Positions 24,782-33,999 are shown, numbered from the stretch's first letter. The stretch: DNA of 64,000 bases from Halobacillus sp. Nhm2S1 (GCF_019599545.1 NZ_JAIEZV010000005.1:59495-123494), one strand, 5' to 3'. A program made the numbers and translations. Notes: generated by a model not told the origin, from the letters alone.

Positions 24782-25384
24782 ATGCTTTACAATCAATTCG
24801 CAAAACCAGAAGGAGTAGCAGGCAAGTTTGCCGGAATGTTTATGGAAAGAGAAAACAAGGAGTTGAATGACTGGACCCTGTCTTTTCTGGATGTAGGGAA
24901 GAAAGACCGCGTTTTAGAGGTTGGGTTTGGTTCAGGAGCAGCTTTGAAAAAAATAGCCACCTTGGAACCGGAGTCTTTGTATGGAATTGATCCGTCAGAA
25001 GCGATGGTTGAAATGGTTTTAAAGAAGTTAAATGCTCACCCGAATGCAAAACAAATTGGTATTTTTCATGGTGAAGCCTGTCACCTGCTTCATTTTCACA
25101 AACCTTTGGATAAAATATACTCCGTCAACAATATCACCTTTTGGGAGCGGCCTGCAGAAATTCTCAGACACTTGCGGACGTTGCTCAGTGAAAAGGGAAA
25201 AATCGCTCTGACGATCGTTCCACATGAAGAAGAAGCAACCAATGACACGACGGAAGTACTGGGTGGTCAACTGCAGAACCTCCTTGTAAAAGCAGGGTTT
25301 CAACATGTATGTATCTATTATAAATCAGAAAAACCAAACGATGCGGTCTGTGTGACAGGAATGAAAAAGGGTATGGTAGGATAG
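24782..25384 (+). CDS. Class I SAM-dependent methyltransferase
   Basis: A 200-residue Rossmann-fold methyltransferase with motif I RVLEVGFGSGAAL near residue 44, acidic SYGIDPSEAMVEM-type motif II (LYGIDPSEAMVEM), and motif IV NNITFWERPAEIL. N-terminal LYNQFAKPEGVAGKFAGMFM is typical of a small Bacillus family acting on unknown small molecules. ATG preceded by GAGGAGGGCGG. It is divergent from the ynjB operon and followed closely by a DUF2164 gene. Confidence 0.87.
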   Translation: MLYNQFAKPEGVAGKFAGMFMERENKELNDWTLSFLDVGKKDRVLEVGFGSGAALKKIATLEPESLYGIDPSEAMVEMVLKKLNAHPNAKQIGIFHGEACHLLHFHKPLDKIYSVNNITFWERPAEILRHLRTLLSEKGKIALTIVPHEEEATNDTTEVLGGQLQNLLVKAGFQHVCIYYKSEKPNDAVCVTGMKKGMVG

Positions 25385-25404
25385 AAAAAAAGGGGGAAAA
25401 GCCT

Positions 25405-25656
25405 ATGAAATTAAAAAAAGAAGAAAGAGAGTATATGGTGGATCAGGTCAAAGAATATTTTGAATTAGAACGAGGAGAGGTGATTGGTGACCTTGCTGCT
25501 GAACAATGGGTACATAAGTTAGCAGAAGAAATGGGTCCCTTCTTTTATAACAAAGGAGTAGCAGACGCGAGACAGATGGTAGAACAGAAGGTCATGAACG
25601 TGGATGAAGACCTTCGTTCCCTCGAACGCCCGGCTGGAAAACCGACACGGAAGTAA
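25405..25656 (+). CDS. DUF2164 family protein
   Basis: An 83-residue acidic helical protein with the DUF2164 pattern: LKKEEREYMVDQVKEYFELE, then EIGDLAAE-like VIGDLAAEQWVHKLAEEMG and FFYNKGVADARQMVEQK. Function unknown. It follows the methyltransferase by 20 bp with GGGGGAAAAGCC upstream and is probably co-transcribed with it. Confidence 0.85.
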   Translation: MKLKKEEREYMVDQVKEYFELERGEVIGDLAAEQWVHKLAEEMGPFFYNKGVADARQMVEQKVMNVDEDLRSLERPAGKPTRK

Positions 25657-25660
25657 GAAA

Positions 25661-25688
25661 ACACCGCTTCATTAAGCTGAAGCGGTGT
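25661..25688 (-). terminator. Terminator of the chemoreceptor operon
   Basis: ACACCGCTTC pairs with GAAGCGGTGT; the U tract (TTTTC) lies on the minus strand. The stem includes the last codons of the chemoreceptor gene. Confidence 0.85.
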
Positions 25689-27411
25689 ATGGTTCTTCCT
25701 CATCATCTTCTAAATCTACTTCAAGGCCTTTTTCTATTTGTTGTTCTTCCACTTGTTGATTCCATTCAAAATGCTCCAGCTGCTCGTTCAAGTCAGCCAC
25801 CATATTTTCAAGGCGATCGGTTTCTTTGATCATCTGTTGGAAGGCCGCTTGCTGCTCGACGGTAGACGCAGAGATTTCTTCTGTACCTGCCGCTGTCTCT
25901 TCAACAATACTGCTCACATTCTCAATAGAAACATAAACATTCGCGCTTTTCTCTTTAGACTCATCCAAGCCGTTGACCAGGGCTTCCAGCTGTTCGTCAA
26001 TGGACTTCACTTGAGTGCTTATTTTTTCGAAAGCTGTCTTAGACGTATCTACAGAATGGTTTTGCTGCTCCGATATTTGAATGGTTTCCTTCATTTCCTG
26101 TTCAATGATTTGAACGCCATCTCTAATTTGCATGACCATTTCACTAATGTTTCCTGTCGCTGAAGTAGACTGATCTGCGAGTTTACGTACTTCTTCAGCG
26201 ACCACGGCAAAGCCTTTTCCATGTTCACCAGCTCGTGCTGCTTCGATAGCAGCATTCAGAGCGAGAAGATTCGTCTGTTCAGCAATATCGTTGACGAGTT
26301 TGACGGTGGAGTCGATTTGATCTGTATATTGGATAAATTGATTGACGGATTTTTCTACGTTTGCAATGGACGCAGCACTTCGATCCATTAATGCCCGTTG
26401 GTTTGTAATGCTCGTCTGCCCCTCATCGACGTAAGAGAGGGCTTGTTGACTGGCTTCCATTGAGGATTGGCCCTGTTCACGGTTCATTTCAAATCCTTGG
26501 TGGAGGTCATCCATTAGATTGGCTACATCCTGAACATCTTCAGAAATGGATTGGCTGCCTTGGGCAAGCTCGTCAGTTGAATTGGCTACTTGGCTCGATA
26601 TTTCAGATAGACCACCCATCTCATGGTGAAGACGGGAACTAAAATCTTGTACATTTTGACCGATGTGATGAACGGACCGAACAGTTCCTTCTAAGTTATC
26701 AATCATTGTACGGAAGGATCGCTTCAATTGACCAATTTCATCTTTCTCTTTATCGCTCACTTCAATAGTAGTTCTCAAATTACCATTGGCCACTTGAGAT
26801 GCTTGATTAGCGAGATCACGAATCGGTATCGCAATATGTTTACTCAATCTTGTCGTTGATAGAATCGTAGAGGCGACTAGAACAGCTGCTGCGACAATCG
26901 TGAACAGAATCATATTTTGGATTGTCTGTCTCTGATCCATCAATTGAGCGTCATACCAGGATTGGGCTTCGTTTTGGAGCATATAGATATCGTTGATGAT
27001 TCCGCCGGTACGGGCCGCTTGACGCTGGACTTCATTCGTATCATTGCTTGCCAGTGCTTCTGAGGCAAGTCCTGTCCAATTTTCAAATTTCGTCTGCGCC
27101 TGGTTATACCATTTTTCCTGAGATTCCGTGGCAATCAGCGGCTCCATATCCGTGAAGATGGTGCCGGTTTGTTCAATGAGAACTTCAGCTTCGCTGCGGG
27201 AAGCTTCTGATGGGTTATATCCGTAAGTAGTCAATGCCTGTTCCACACTGACAAGCTGGCCATGCAGTTCTTTGCCTTCCAGTAAAATTTGGACATCTTG
27301 ATTCGACGAGCGTTGCACGTCCATCATTTGAAATACTATGAAACTGATGAGAACTAGGCATAAAAGTAATGGAATGAGCGTCATTGTATATAATCTTCTT
27401 CCGATGGTCAT
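25672..27411 (-). CDS. Methyl-accepting chemotaxis protein
   Basis: A 579-residue receptor: membrane helix ~10-28, a short four-helix extracellular domain (~30-168), second membrane helix, HAMP domain (~192-245) and a cytoplasmic signalling domain with the invariant hairpin tip [21 protein letters not shown] followed by [15 protein letters not shown]. It signals to CheA/CheW on attractant or repellent binding. It begins 12 bp downstream of a BMP-type lipoprotein gene with no transporter, suggesting that the lipoprotein presents ligand to it. ATG 27411 follows GGGGGAAACG. Confidence 0.92.
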   Translation of the reverse strand: MTIGRRLYTMTLIPLLLCLVLISFIVFQMMDVQRSSNQDVQILLEGKELHGQLVSVEQALTTYGYNPSEASRSEAEVLIEQTGTIFTDMEPLIATESQEKWYNQAQTKFENWTGLASEALASNDTNEVQRQAARTGGIINDIYMLQNEAQSWYDAQLMDQRQTIQNMILFTIVAAAVLVASTILSTTRLSKHIAIPIRDLANQASQVANGNLRTTIEVSDKEKDEIGQLKRSFRTMIDNLEGTVRSVHHIGQNVQDFSSRLHHEMGGLSEISSQVANSTDELAQGSQSISEDVQDVANLMDDLHQGFEMNREQGQSSMEASQQALSYVDEGQTSITNQRALMDRSAASIANVEKSVNQFIQYTDQIDSTVKLVNDIAEQTNLLALNAAIEAARAGEHGKGFAVVAEEVRKLADQSTSATGNISEMVMQIRDGVQIIEQEMKETIQISEQQNHSVDTSKTAFEKISTQVKSIDEQLEALVNGLDESKEKSANVYVSIENVSSIVEETAAGTEEISASTVEQQAAFQQMIKETDRLENMVADLNEQLEHFEWNQQVEEQQIEKGLEVDLEDDEEEPYTASA

Positions 27412-27423
27412 CACGTTTCCCCC

Positions 27424-28371
27424 TTACTTTCCTGTCGCTTCATTGATCATATTTTGTTCTTCTGGCGTCATTTCGATCAAACGGATCGGAGCAAGACCTA
27501 CACCATTTTCTTGAATGCCGAGCGTTTGTGTTCCACCATCGAGCTTTTGCCCATCATTTAAAAGTTTCATCACATCATAAAGAGCGACATTGACATTTTT
27601 AAGCATGGAAGAGACGACAGCTTCTTCAGCTACAAAAAACTGATCACTATCCACACCGAATGCGTAGATTCCTTGTTTTTGAGCTTCTTTCAAAACTCCG
27701 ATCCCTGTAAAACCTGCCGCAGGAAAGACAAAATCAGCATCTTCTTCCACCATGTCGTTTGTAATGGAAGCTCCTTGTTCATCATCATCAAACGTTCCTG
27801 CATATTCAGAAAGGATCGTTGCATCTGGATTTGCTTTTTGTACTCCTGCTTTGAATCCTTTCTCAAAACGTTCGACAACTGGAATTTTCTCGCCGCCAAT
27901 AAATCCGACCGTATCTGTTTTTGTTTTCATCCCAGCGATAAGGCCGATCAAGTAACTACCTTCATCTTCCTTGAAGGTGATAGACGTTACATTCTCGAGT
28001 TCAGAAACAGCATCAATCATCACAAATGATTGGTCGGGGTTTTCTTTCGCTAATTTTTCAATGGCTTCCTGAGAATTATATCCAAGTCCGATGATGACAT
28101 CATGGTCTTGGGCCAATAGCTCTTTGGCATTCTTTTCGTAGTCCTGATCGAACGGTTCGCGATAATCGAAAGTGATGCCTAACTCATCGCGTGCTTGTTC
28201 AAGTCCTTGAAAAGCAGAATCACTGAAGGAATCATCGCCGAGCCCACTGTCTGTAACGATAAGACCAGCGCTGATCGTATCTTCTGTATTCGCTTTCGTT
28301 TCATTGTTCGCACATCCAACCATTCCTAGAAGTAAGGAAAGGAGGACGAAGGGTATGTAGAGACGTTCCAA
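27424..28371 (-). CDS. BMP-family substrate-binding lipoprotein
   Basis: About 315 residues from TTG 28371 (AAGGAG 8 bp upstream). Signal PFVLLSLLLGMVGC ends in a lipobox Cys. The BMP/Med fold is clear: VTDSGLGDDSFSDSAFQGLE, DHDVIIGLGYNSQEAIEKLA, YLIGLIAGMKTKTDTVGFIG and VFPAAGFTGIGVLKEA. Relatives bind nucleosides (TmpC, BmpA) or act in competence control (Med). The gene is coupled to a chemoreceptor gene and not to ABC transporter genes, unlike nucleoside uptake systems. Confidence 0.88.
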   Translation of the reverse strand: MERLYIPFVLLSLLLGMVGCANNETKANTEDTISAGLIVTDSGLGDDSFSDSAFQGLEQARDELGITFDYREPFDQDYEKNAKELLAQDHDVIIGLGYNSQEAIEKLAKENPDQSFVMIDAVSELENVTSITFKEDEGSYLIGLIAGMKTKTDTVGFIGGEKIPVVERFEKGFKAGVQKANPDATILSEYAGTFDDDEQGASITNDMVEEDADFVFPAAGFTGIGVLKEAQKQGIYAFGVDSDQFFVAEEAVVSSMLKNVNVALYDVMKLLNDGQKLDGGTQTLGIQENGVGLAPIRLIEMTPEEQNMINEATGK

Positions 28372-28438
28372 AATCACCACTCCTTGTTATGATGTCTGAC
28401 ATCTATAAATATCGGAAACTACCAGGACGATTTAAATA

Positions 28439-28550
28439 GGAAGGAAGACTTAGTTGTGAGGCATGGGGAAGTCTCCGTTATGGTTTTCAGCTTTTGGAGG
28501 CCAGGAAAATCATTTGCTTTCCCTGGGGAGGCAGTCGGCATTTAGAGGTG
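28439..28550 (+). repeat. Dispersed TIR element, copy E (right end lost)
   Basis: Left end GGAAGACTTAGTTGTGAGG matches the family; the interior has CCAGGAAAATCATTTGCTTT then CCCTGGGG, the core in the orientation of copy B. The right terminal repeat is missing and the 21-bp array begins just after. Confidence 0.6.
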
Positions 28551-28560
28551 GCACACTGCT

Positions 28561-28665
28561 ACTGATAAAATCATTGAAGTCACTGATAAAAGGGAGAAAG
28601 TCACCGATAAATGCCAGCAACCCACCGATCAAAGCTTAAAAACCACTGATAAACTTGGTAACGTT
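28561..28665 (+). repeat. 21-bp tandem array, ACYGATAAA type (five units)
   Basis: ACTGATAAA or ACCGATMAA begins at 28561, 28582, 28603, 28624 and 28645, exactly 21 bp apart. Unit consensus ACYGATAAA-N6-AA-N2-YC. The same unit recurs on the other strand at 47785-47895. Confidence 0.85.
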
Positions 28666-28716
28666 TTATAGAGCATTCTCTAATCGTCCTGACATGTAGT
28701 TGAATGATGGTGAAAT

Positions 28717-28750
28717 AAAAACCACGATGACTTTAGGTCATCGTGGTTTT
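28717..28750 (-). terminator. Terminator of the LLM oxidoreductase gene
   Basis: AAAACCACGATGAC pairs with GTCATCGTGGTTTT over TTTAG; the stem includes the last codons of the gene. Confidence 0.88.
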
Positions 28751-29752
28751 GGAGTGGCTTAATTGAAAAGCATCGGCTAAGAGTTCATAGGAGCGTAAAC
28801 GATCTTCAAATGGAGTGACGATCGTGTTGACGATCACTTCATCTACATTATAGCTCTCCGCCAGCTGTTCAATCTCTTCTTTTACTTTTTCGACAGAGCC
28901 AACAATCATCCGGTTTCGGTTGTCCTGGATTCGTTCTTCTTCAAAAATGGTGTACTTATGGCTGAGCGCTTCGTCAGGAGTTGGGAAATGAGTCCGTTTT
29001 CCACCTTGTTCAATTTGTAAAAGAGCAAGATCGAGGCTCGAAGCAAGGTATTCGGCATACTCATCCGTTTCTGCGCAGACGACAAATACAGAGACGTTCC
29101 CATTCGGACTACTTTGCTGCATAGAGGTCGTGAAGTAATCTTGATAGCGATCCATCGCCCGTATTCCTCCACGTCCATTGATAAAGTGGGCAAAGGAGTA
29201 GGAAACCCCTAAATCTGCAGCTAAACGGGCACTTGTTCCACTTGACCCAAGCATCCACACGGGAGGTACTGTCTCTCCTTTTGGTGTTGCATAAATGTCC
29301 ATTCCGTGCGGGTCCTGACCATGTAAATAAGCCATCAACTCTTCCACTTGGGATGGATAGTCCTCAATACTTGGCAGCTTCCCGCGGTTCAATGCTAAGT
29401 TGACATTCGGCATCCCACCAGGAGCCCTTCCTACCCCAAGGTCGATGCGATCAGGATGAAGGGTTTCGAGAACCCGGAACGCTTCTGCTACTTTATACGA
29501 ACTGTAGTGGGGAAGTAATACGCCTCCTGTACCTATGCGGATGTTTTCTGTATGTGCAGCCAGATGGGCCGCAAGTATCTCAGGTGCAGATCCTGCGAGA
29601 CTGCTTGTACTATGATGTTCTGAGACCCAGAAACGGTGATATCCCAGCTTATCCGTCCACTTTGCTAGTTCTGTCGTTTGCTGTAAGGCTTCTTTTGGGT
29701 CTGTCCCGGTTAAGATAGGGGATTGATCCAATACACTTAATTTCATTTTCAT
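28733..29752 (-). CDS. LLM-class flavin-dependent oxidoreductase (MsnO8 type)
   Basis: The 339-residue bacterial-luciferase-like monooxygenase has SVLDQSPI at the N-terminus, WVSEHHSTSSLAGSAPEIL, RIGTGGVLLPHYSSYKVAE and RIDLGVGRAPGG, the marks of the MsnO8/YceB group. It would use reduced FMN to oxidise an unknown substrate. The FMN reductase at 8988 is a possible but unlinked partner. ATG 29752 or 29746 could serve as start. Monocistronic. Confidence 0.88.
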   Translation of the reverse strand: MKMKLSVLDQSPILTGTDPKEALQQTTELAKWTDKLGYHRFWVSEHHSTSSLAGSAPEILAAHLAAHTENIRIGTGGVLLPHYSSYKVAEAFRVLETLHPDRIDLGVGRAPGGMPNVNLALNRGKLPSIEDYPSQVEELMAYLHGQDPHGMDIYATPKGETVPPVWMLGSSGTSARLAADLGVSYSFAHFINGRGGIRAMDRYQDYFTTSMQQSSPNGNVSVFVVCAETDEYAEYLASSLDLALLQIEQGGKRTHFPTPDEALSHKYTIFEEERIQDNRNRMIVGSVEKVKEEIEQLAESYNVDEVIVNTIVTPFEDRLRSYELLADAFQLSHSKTTMT

Positions 29753-29882
29753 ACCCCATTTACTTCTTTCGTTATCATTCTATCTAACTACTATCGTCCC
29801 ATGTGCTACGTATAGATGCAAATGTAAAACAATTCTTTTCCTTCTTTTCTTTATGCAAACCTTAACTATAACTCCCTTTCCT

Positions 29883-29946
29883 TGAAGACTAGTCCCCATC
29901 CACTCAATAAAAGTCTCGAAACTGAGTCTTCAACAATCCTGCCATT
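29883..29946 (-). repeat. Dispersed TIR element, copy F (shortened)
   Basis: TTGAAGACTAGT at the left and TCTCGAAACTGAGTCTTCAA plus CAATCCTGCCAT at the right show both terminal repeats with most of the GC-rich core deleted. This copy defines the right terminal repeat best. Confidence 0.7.
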
Positions 29947-29984
29947 TTCCTTAATAAATCGTAAAAGGTATTGGCTGGATGAAC

Positions 29985-30026
29985 AAAGAAAAACCGGCTG
30001 TCTGGCGGGACAGCCGGTTTTTCTTT
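29985..30026. terminator. Terminator of the YknX-like gene (bidirectional form)
   Basis: AAAGAAAAACCGGCTGTC pairs with GACAGCCGGTTTTTCTTT around TGGCGG. Confidence 0.92.
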
Positions 30027-30030
30027 AGAG

Positions 30031-31284
30031 TTATCTGGATAGAAGACCTAATAAACCGTAGGTGAGGATGGACTGACGTTCCATGTTGAACATCTGGCGT
30101 ACTCTAAGGTCATCGGTATGTAGTGGGGTGAAGAAGACCGCTTCATTTCTGAATTCATCTTTTGGCTCTACCGCGAGCCATTCACCATCCTCAAGACCTG
30201 ATAGGATCTCCACGAGTCCTTGTTCTTCCATACCCGATTCAATGTCACGGCGCTCTAGAATTCCTTCCGTATTCATCACCCATGCATAAAGGTTTTCTTC
30301 GGTCTCTAATGCTTTCTCAACAGCGGTGACTACGCCTAAAGACTCATCTGTAATAATTTTTAAATCCGCATGGTAGCCAGCCAGCAATTCCTCTGAAGGG
30401 TTTTCCAGGGAAACTGTGAAAGGATAGCGGCTGGAGCGATGAACCTCGACTTCTTCTGGATAATCGTCCACAGACGTTAAAGTCCCTGTCGTTTCATATT
30501 CCAGTTCGGGAACATCAATTTCAACGACCATCTCTTCTTCGATTTCCTTCCGTTCCTGTTCAGGAATGGTGCCTTCTAATACTAGGTTGGTAGATTCCAA
30601 TGTAAGAAGAGGGGCTTCAAGGTCTTTAGAAACTTCGCTGACCGTTCCTGAAAAAGCGCTTGTAACGGTGATTCGATCACCTTCGTCCTGAAGCTGATCC
30701 AGTTGGTCTTCCACCATTTCAAGCATGGCTTCTTGTTTTGCTAGTTCGGCTTCTTGTTCAGCAATCTTCTCTTCTTTCATATACTCGGTTTCTACATAAG
30801 AAGGAGGAGTGGCGTCACTCGTATCGGAATTATTGTTGAACGGATTTGAACTATTGTTTGTGTCGGGAGGGTCAGGTACGCGATAGCTCTCAATTTCGTC
30901 TATAAAATCTTCAATCGCGTCAATCTCTTCCTCTAACCGGCTGACTTCGGACTCTAGACGAGCTTCTTCCTGAAAATAATTCAACACGTCGTACGTGTAG
31001 AGGTCATCTCCCTCACTGATGCTGTCTCCTTCTTCCACAAGAAACTCATGGAACGACCCAACCTCTTCATTAAAATAGATCGGCTCTGTTTCTTCTGATG
31101 CGAATACAGCTTTCGTATCCAATTTTTCAAACAAATCATAAGTGATTGTCTTGGACCATTCATTGATATAAGACTTGCGATCCACTTGTTCTCCTTCATC
31201 AAGGAAGATGAGGAAAGCATTGGTCGTAATGAAGGTGACAATCAAGATGCCGAGGATTCTGCCTTTAACATTGATTTTTTTCAT
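30031..31284 (-). CDS. HlyD/RND-type membrane-fusion (adaptor) protein, YknX-like
   Basis: A 417-residue protein: one N-terminal membrane anchor (GILIVTFITTNAFLIFL), a lipoyl-like half VGSFHEFLVEEGDSISEGDDL, an acidic coiled coil (~105-215) interrupted by an Asn/Ser/Pro-rich linker, the second lipoyl half and beta-barrel segments. It should bridge an ABC exporter to the outside, as YknX does with YknYZ. No ATPase or permease gene follows; the upstream gene encodes a YknW-like Yip1 protein. Very acidic composition. Confidence 0.82.
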   Translation of the reverse strand: MKKINVKGRILGILIVTFITTNAFLIFLDEGEQVDRKSYINEWSKTITYDLFEKLDTKAVFASEETEPIYFNEEVGSFHEFLVEEGDSISEGDDLYTYDVLNYFQEEARLESEVSRLEEEIDAIEDFIDEIESYRVPDPPDTNNSSNPFNNNSDTSDATPPSYVETEYMKEEKIAEQEAELAKQEAMLEMVEDQLDQLQDEGDRITVTSAFSGTVSEVSKDLEAPLLTLESTNLVLEGTIPEQERKEIEEEMVVEIDVPELEYETTGTLTSVDDYPEEVEVHRSSRYPFTVSLENPSEELLAGYHADLKIITDESLGVVTAVEKALETEENLYAWVMNTEGILERRDIESGMEEQGLVEILSGLEDGEWLAVEPKDEFRNEAVFFTPLHTDDLRVRQMFNMERQSILTYGLLGLLSR

Positions 31285-31307
31285 AGATCTTTACACCTGC
31301 TGCTTTC

Positions 31308-31979
31308 TTATCTGAGTAAATAAAGGAGATATAAATCGAATTTAGATAGAGCGGCCGTACCTGCCCACAACAACATGTGCCAAAAAACAACACCGACCCA
31401 GATCCAGCCGATTTTCGTCTGGGAAAGCCAGGAGATACACTTTACCTGGTACCAAATGATAAAAAGCTGGAAGAGGGAGATGGCCCCGCACAAGTAAATC
31501 ACCCAATCCATACTGGTGAAATAAGAGGCAATCACTCCGAAAGAAAAGGGAGAGACGTACCAATCAATTCCTGCATAAATCATTAGCGGGATCCAGGTGA
31601 TCCGCTCGATCAGCATAATTAGTAATACATTCATCTGCAGAATGAAAAGTTTTTTATAAGACACGTTGTTAAACAGCCAGAAAAAGAAAGACGAAATGAA
31701 AAGTATGAATAAAAATAAAAGGATGGCGAAACCGGCCCGTCCAATTAAGAACCAGGCTTTCCTAGTTTCATATTCGACTCTGTTTAGATCAGACATGTTG
31801 GCAGAAATCGCATCCGTACCGAGTCCAAGCCACGCTGTCCACACATATGTAAGAATGGTTAAACCTAATAAAAAGAATAATAGATTCCAAACGTTTTTTA
31901 ACCGTTCTGCTTCGTTGAGTTTGAATAAATGGTCTTCCCGCTGAGTAAATAGTTTTATTAAATGAATCGAGTATGTCAT
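31308..31979 (-). CDS. Yip1-type polytopic membrane protein, YknW-like
   Basis: About 223 residues with five hydrophobic segments (for example NLLFFLLGLTILTYVWTAWL and FAILLFLFILFISSFFFWLF). Length, topology and position 23 bp before an adaptor-protein gene match B. subtilis YknW, a Yip1-family protein that assists assembly of the YknXYZ exporter. ATG 31979 preceded by AAAGGATGG is preferred to ATG 31988. Sequence alone gives only moderate support for the family. Confidence 0.6.
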   Translation of the reverse strand: MTYSIHLIKLFTQREDHLFKLNEAERLKNVWNLLFFLLGLTILTYVWTAWLGLGTDAISANMSDLNRVEYETRKAWFLIGRAGFAILLFLFILFISSFFFWLFNNVSYKKLFILQMNVLLIMLIERITWIPLMIYAGIDWYVSPFSFGVIASYFTSMDWVIYLCGAISLFQLFIIWYQVKCISWLSQTKIGWIWVGVVFWHMLLWAGTAALSKFDLYLLYLLR

Positions 31980-32118
31980 GCGTTCCATCCTTTAATATAG
32001 AAAATAAAACTCTCTGTCTTATTCTAACGGAAATTGTCAGTTGTTGCTATAATTACCTTGCGAACAATTTGGAAAAAGTTAGGCTCCCTAAGAAGCTTAG
32101 TAAGCGGGGAGGACTTTT

Positions 32119-32220
32119 ATGAAGAAGGAAGTAGGAAAGCACAGTGCTGCTGCACTGTGCTTTTTACTTAGCCTTGAGAAGGCGCTGCCTGGTAAGGTGG
32201 ATCTTGATTTTTCGTTTTAA
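32119..32220 (+). other. Possible 33-codon gene antisense to MATE 3' end
   Basis: ATG 32119 has GGGGAGGAC six bases upstream, a TATAAT lies at 32049-32054, and the frame runs 33 codons. A strong plus-strand terminator (32138-32166) lies inside the frame, so the signals may mark a short non-coding transcript instead. Confidence 0.25.
32138..32166 (+). terminator. Plus-strand terminator 5' of nothing obvious
   Basis: AAAGCACAGTGC pairs with GCACTGTGCTTT over TGCT, with T5 on the plus strand. The converging MATE gene would have only a TTTCC tract from the other side. Confidence 0.8.
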
Positions 32221-33550
32221 AGAATAGTGTGCGATCTTTATAAAGGAAGATCATGGATAGTACAAACGCAAACAGATCAGAGAGAGGGAAAGCGAGCCAT
32301 ACGCCTGTTACTCCGAAGAAGTTCGGCAAAATCAATACGAGCGGAATCAAGAACAGAACTTGCCGCGCCATTGACAAAATAAGCGCTGGCTTTGCCATTC
32401 CTAATGCTTGATAAAGACCGCCACTGACAACCTGGGCACCGATCAGAATGGAAAGAGCGAACATAATGCGGATGGCATAGGCCCCAGTATCAATGGTTGC
32501 TTCGTCTCCTGTAAAGATGTTCATCAAACCTTCTGGGAAGGCCATCATCAAAATGAAGATGCCTGCAGAGATGATCGTGACGACTTTCATACCAAGCATG
32601 ACCGTCTCTTTCAAGCGGTCGTAATTCTTGGCTCCGTAATTATAGCCAATGATAGGCTGCATCCCTTGAAGGACACCAATCATCGGCATGATGGTGAACA
32701 TGGCAAGTTTCTGGACAATTCCGAAGACACCGACTTCAAACTCACCACCGAATTTAATGAGCATCAAGTTGATGGCGATCATCATCCCACTTCCGGATAC
32801 TTGTCGAATGAAAGCCGGCATACCAATGGTTAACACTTCACGGATGACGGACCATTGAGGTTTCAAGTAGGAAGCTTTGACCACGAGTGAGGATTTCCCT
32901 TTCAAAAAGTAATTCAGGACGACGATCGTTACGGTCGCCTGGGAAATGACAGTGGCAACAGAAGCTCCCTGCACGCCCATATCCAAACCGAAGATGAAGA
33001 TGGGATCAAGGATCATGTTCAGAACAGCTGGGATGATCATCGTAATCATTGCAAACTTGGAGTTTCCTTCTGAACGGATGATGCTGTTCGTCGTAAAAGC
33101 AAAAGAGAAGAAGAACGATCCAAGCATGATCGGGAACAAATAGTCGGTGGCATAGGGCATAATGTTATCGGTTGCTCCAAACAGCTTCAGCAAAGGCTCG
33201 AGAAAGGTGAAGGCACCGATGAACCCGAAGCTCGAAACGACAACAATCGTAAAAAGGATATTTCCGAAAACTTGGTTGGCTTCTTCCTGTTTGTTTTCCC
33301 CTAAACGTCTTGAGATGACGGAAGCACCGCCAATACCGACGGCTGCGGCAATGGCCATGATAATCATCATCACCGGAAAGCCGATACTGACACCGGATAC
33401 GCCTAAGATCCCAACACCACGTGCGATGAAAAGCGTATCAACGACATTGTACAGAGCCATGACGAACATGCCGATCATGGCAGGCACTGATAAATTCGTT
33501 AATAATTTCGGGATAGGTTGGGTCCCTAACCGCTCACTTTGTTGTTTCAT
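32168..33550 (-). CDS. MATE-family efflux transporter
   Basis: The 460-residue protein has twelve membrane segments in two homologous halves, with the MATE starts LGTQPIPKLLTNLSVPAMIG and VLTIGMPAFIRQVSGSG, and GMQPIIGYNYGAKNYDRLK near the middle. It belongs to the DinF/VmrA-like group, exporting drugs or metabolites with Na+ or H+. It overlaps the upstream marR gene by 4 bp, forming a repressor-pump operon whose inducer is probably a pump substrate. Confidence 0.92.
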   Translation of the reverse strand: MKQQSERLGTQPIPKLLTNLSVPAMIGMFVMALYNVVDTLFIARGVGILGVSGVSIGFPVMMIIMAIAAAVGIGGASVISRRLGENKQEEANQVFGNILFTIVVVSSFGFIGAFTFLEPLLKLFGATDNIMPYATDYLFPIMLGSFFFSFAFTTNSIIRSEGNSKFAMITMIIPAVLNMILDPIFIFGLDMGVQGASVATVISQATVTIVVLNYFLKGKSSLVVKASYLKPQWSVIREVLTIGMPAFIRQVSGSGMMIAINLMLIKFGGEFEVGVFGIVQKLAMFTIMPMIGVLQGMQPIIGYNYGAKNYDRLKETVMLGMKVVTIISAGIFILMMAFPEGLMNIFTGDEATIDTGAYAIRIMFALSILIGAQVVSGGLYQALGMAKPALILSMARQVLFLIPLVLILPNFFGVTGVWLAFPLSDLFAFVLSMIFLYKDRTLFFKTKNQDPPYQAAPSQG

Positions 33551-33999
33551 TTGTCTTCGCTCCTTGATGTTTTAGGTTTCAAGTTGGCCTGCATCTTCTT
33601 TAACCAGGAAATCATGACTTGCTGTTCTTCTTTTGACAGCCCCTGGTTCGCTTCTGCTTCAATATCAGCAACGATTTCCAGTATAGTTGCATGCAACTCC
33701 AGGCCTTTATCTGTAAGGGTTACGAGCTTTGTCCGCTTGTCTTTTTGGCAGGACCTTTTCCTGATGCGTTCATGCTTCAGGAGTGTTTCAATCAAGCCGT
33801 TCATCGACGAAGCTTTGATATGCAGCTGTTTCTGCAGCTCCGTTTGGGATTGCTCGCCCGCTTTGGCCAGGAAGTAGATTACTTTCGCCTGCGAGTGGGT
33901 CAACCCGTACTCTCCTAATCGCTGGTTATATATATTCTGTAAAAAATGTGCGACCGTATTGATGTGGTAGCCTAAATTTTGATCTATACTTCGTTCCAT
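33547..33999 (-). CDS. MarR-family transcriptional regulator of the MATE pump
   Basis: A 150-residue winged-helix protein: dimerisation helix NTVAHFLQNIYNQRLGEYGL, recognition region KQLHIKASSMNGLIETLLKH and wing RSCQKDKRTKLVTLTDKG. It is translationally coupled to the MATE gene. A 20-bp palindrome overlaps its own promoter, consistent with autorepression relieved by a small ligand. Confidence 0.9.
   Translation of the reverse strand: MERSIDQNLGYHINTVAHFLQNIYNQRLGEYGLTHSQAKVIYFLAKAGEQSQTELQKQLHIKASSMNGLIETLLKHERIRKRSCQKDKRTKLVTLTDKGLELHATILEIVADIEAEANQGLSKEEQQVMISWLKKMQANLKPKTSRSEDK

Noticed and set aside
28561..28665. Regular spacing suggested a CRISPR array
   Set aside because: Period is 21 bp, repeats are short and degenerate, and there are no spacers or cas genes.
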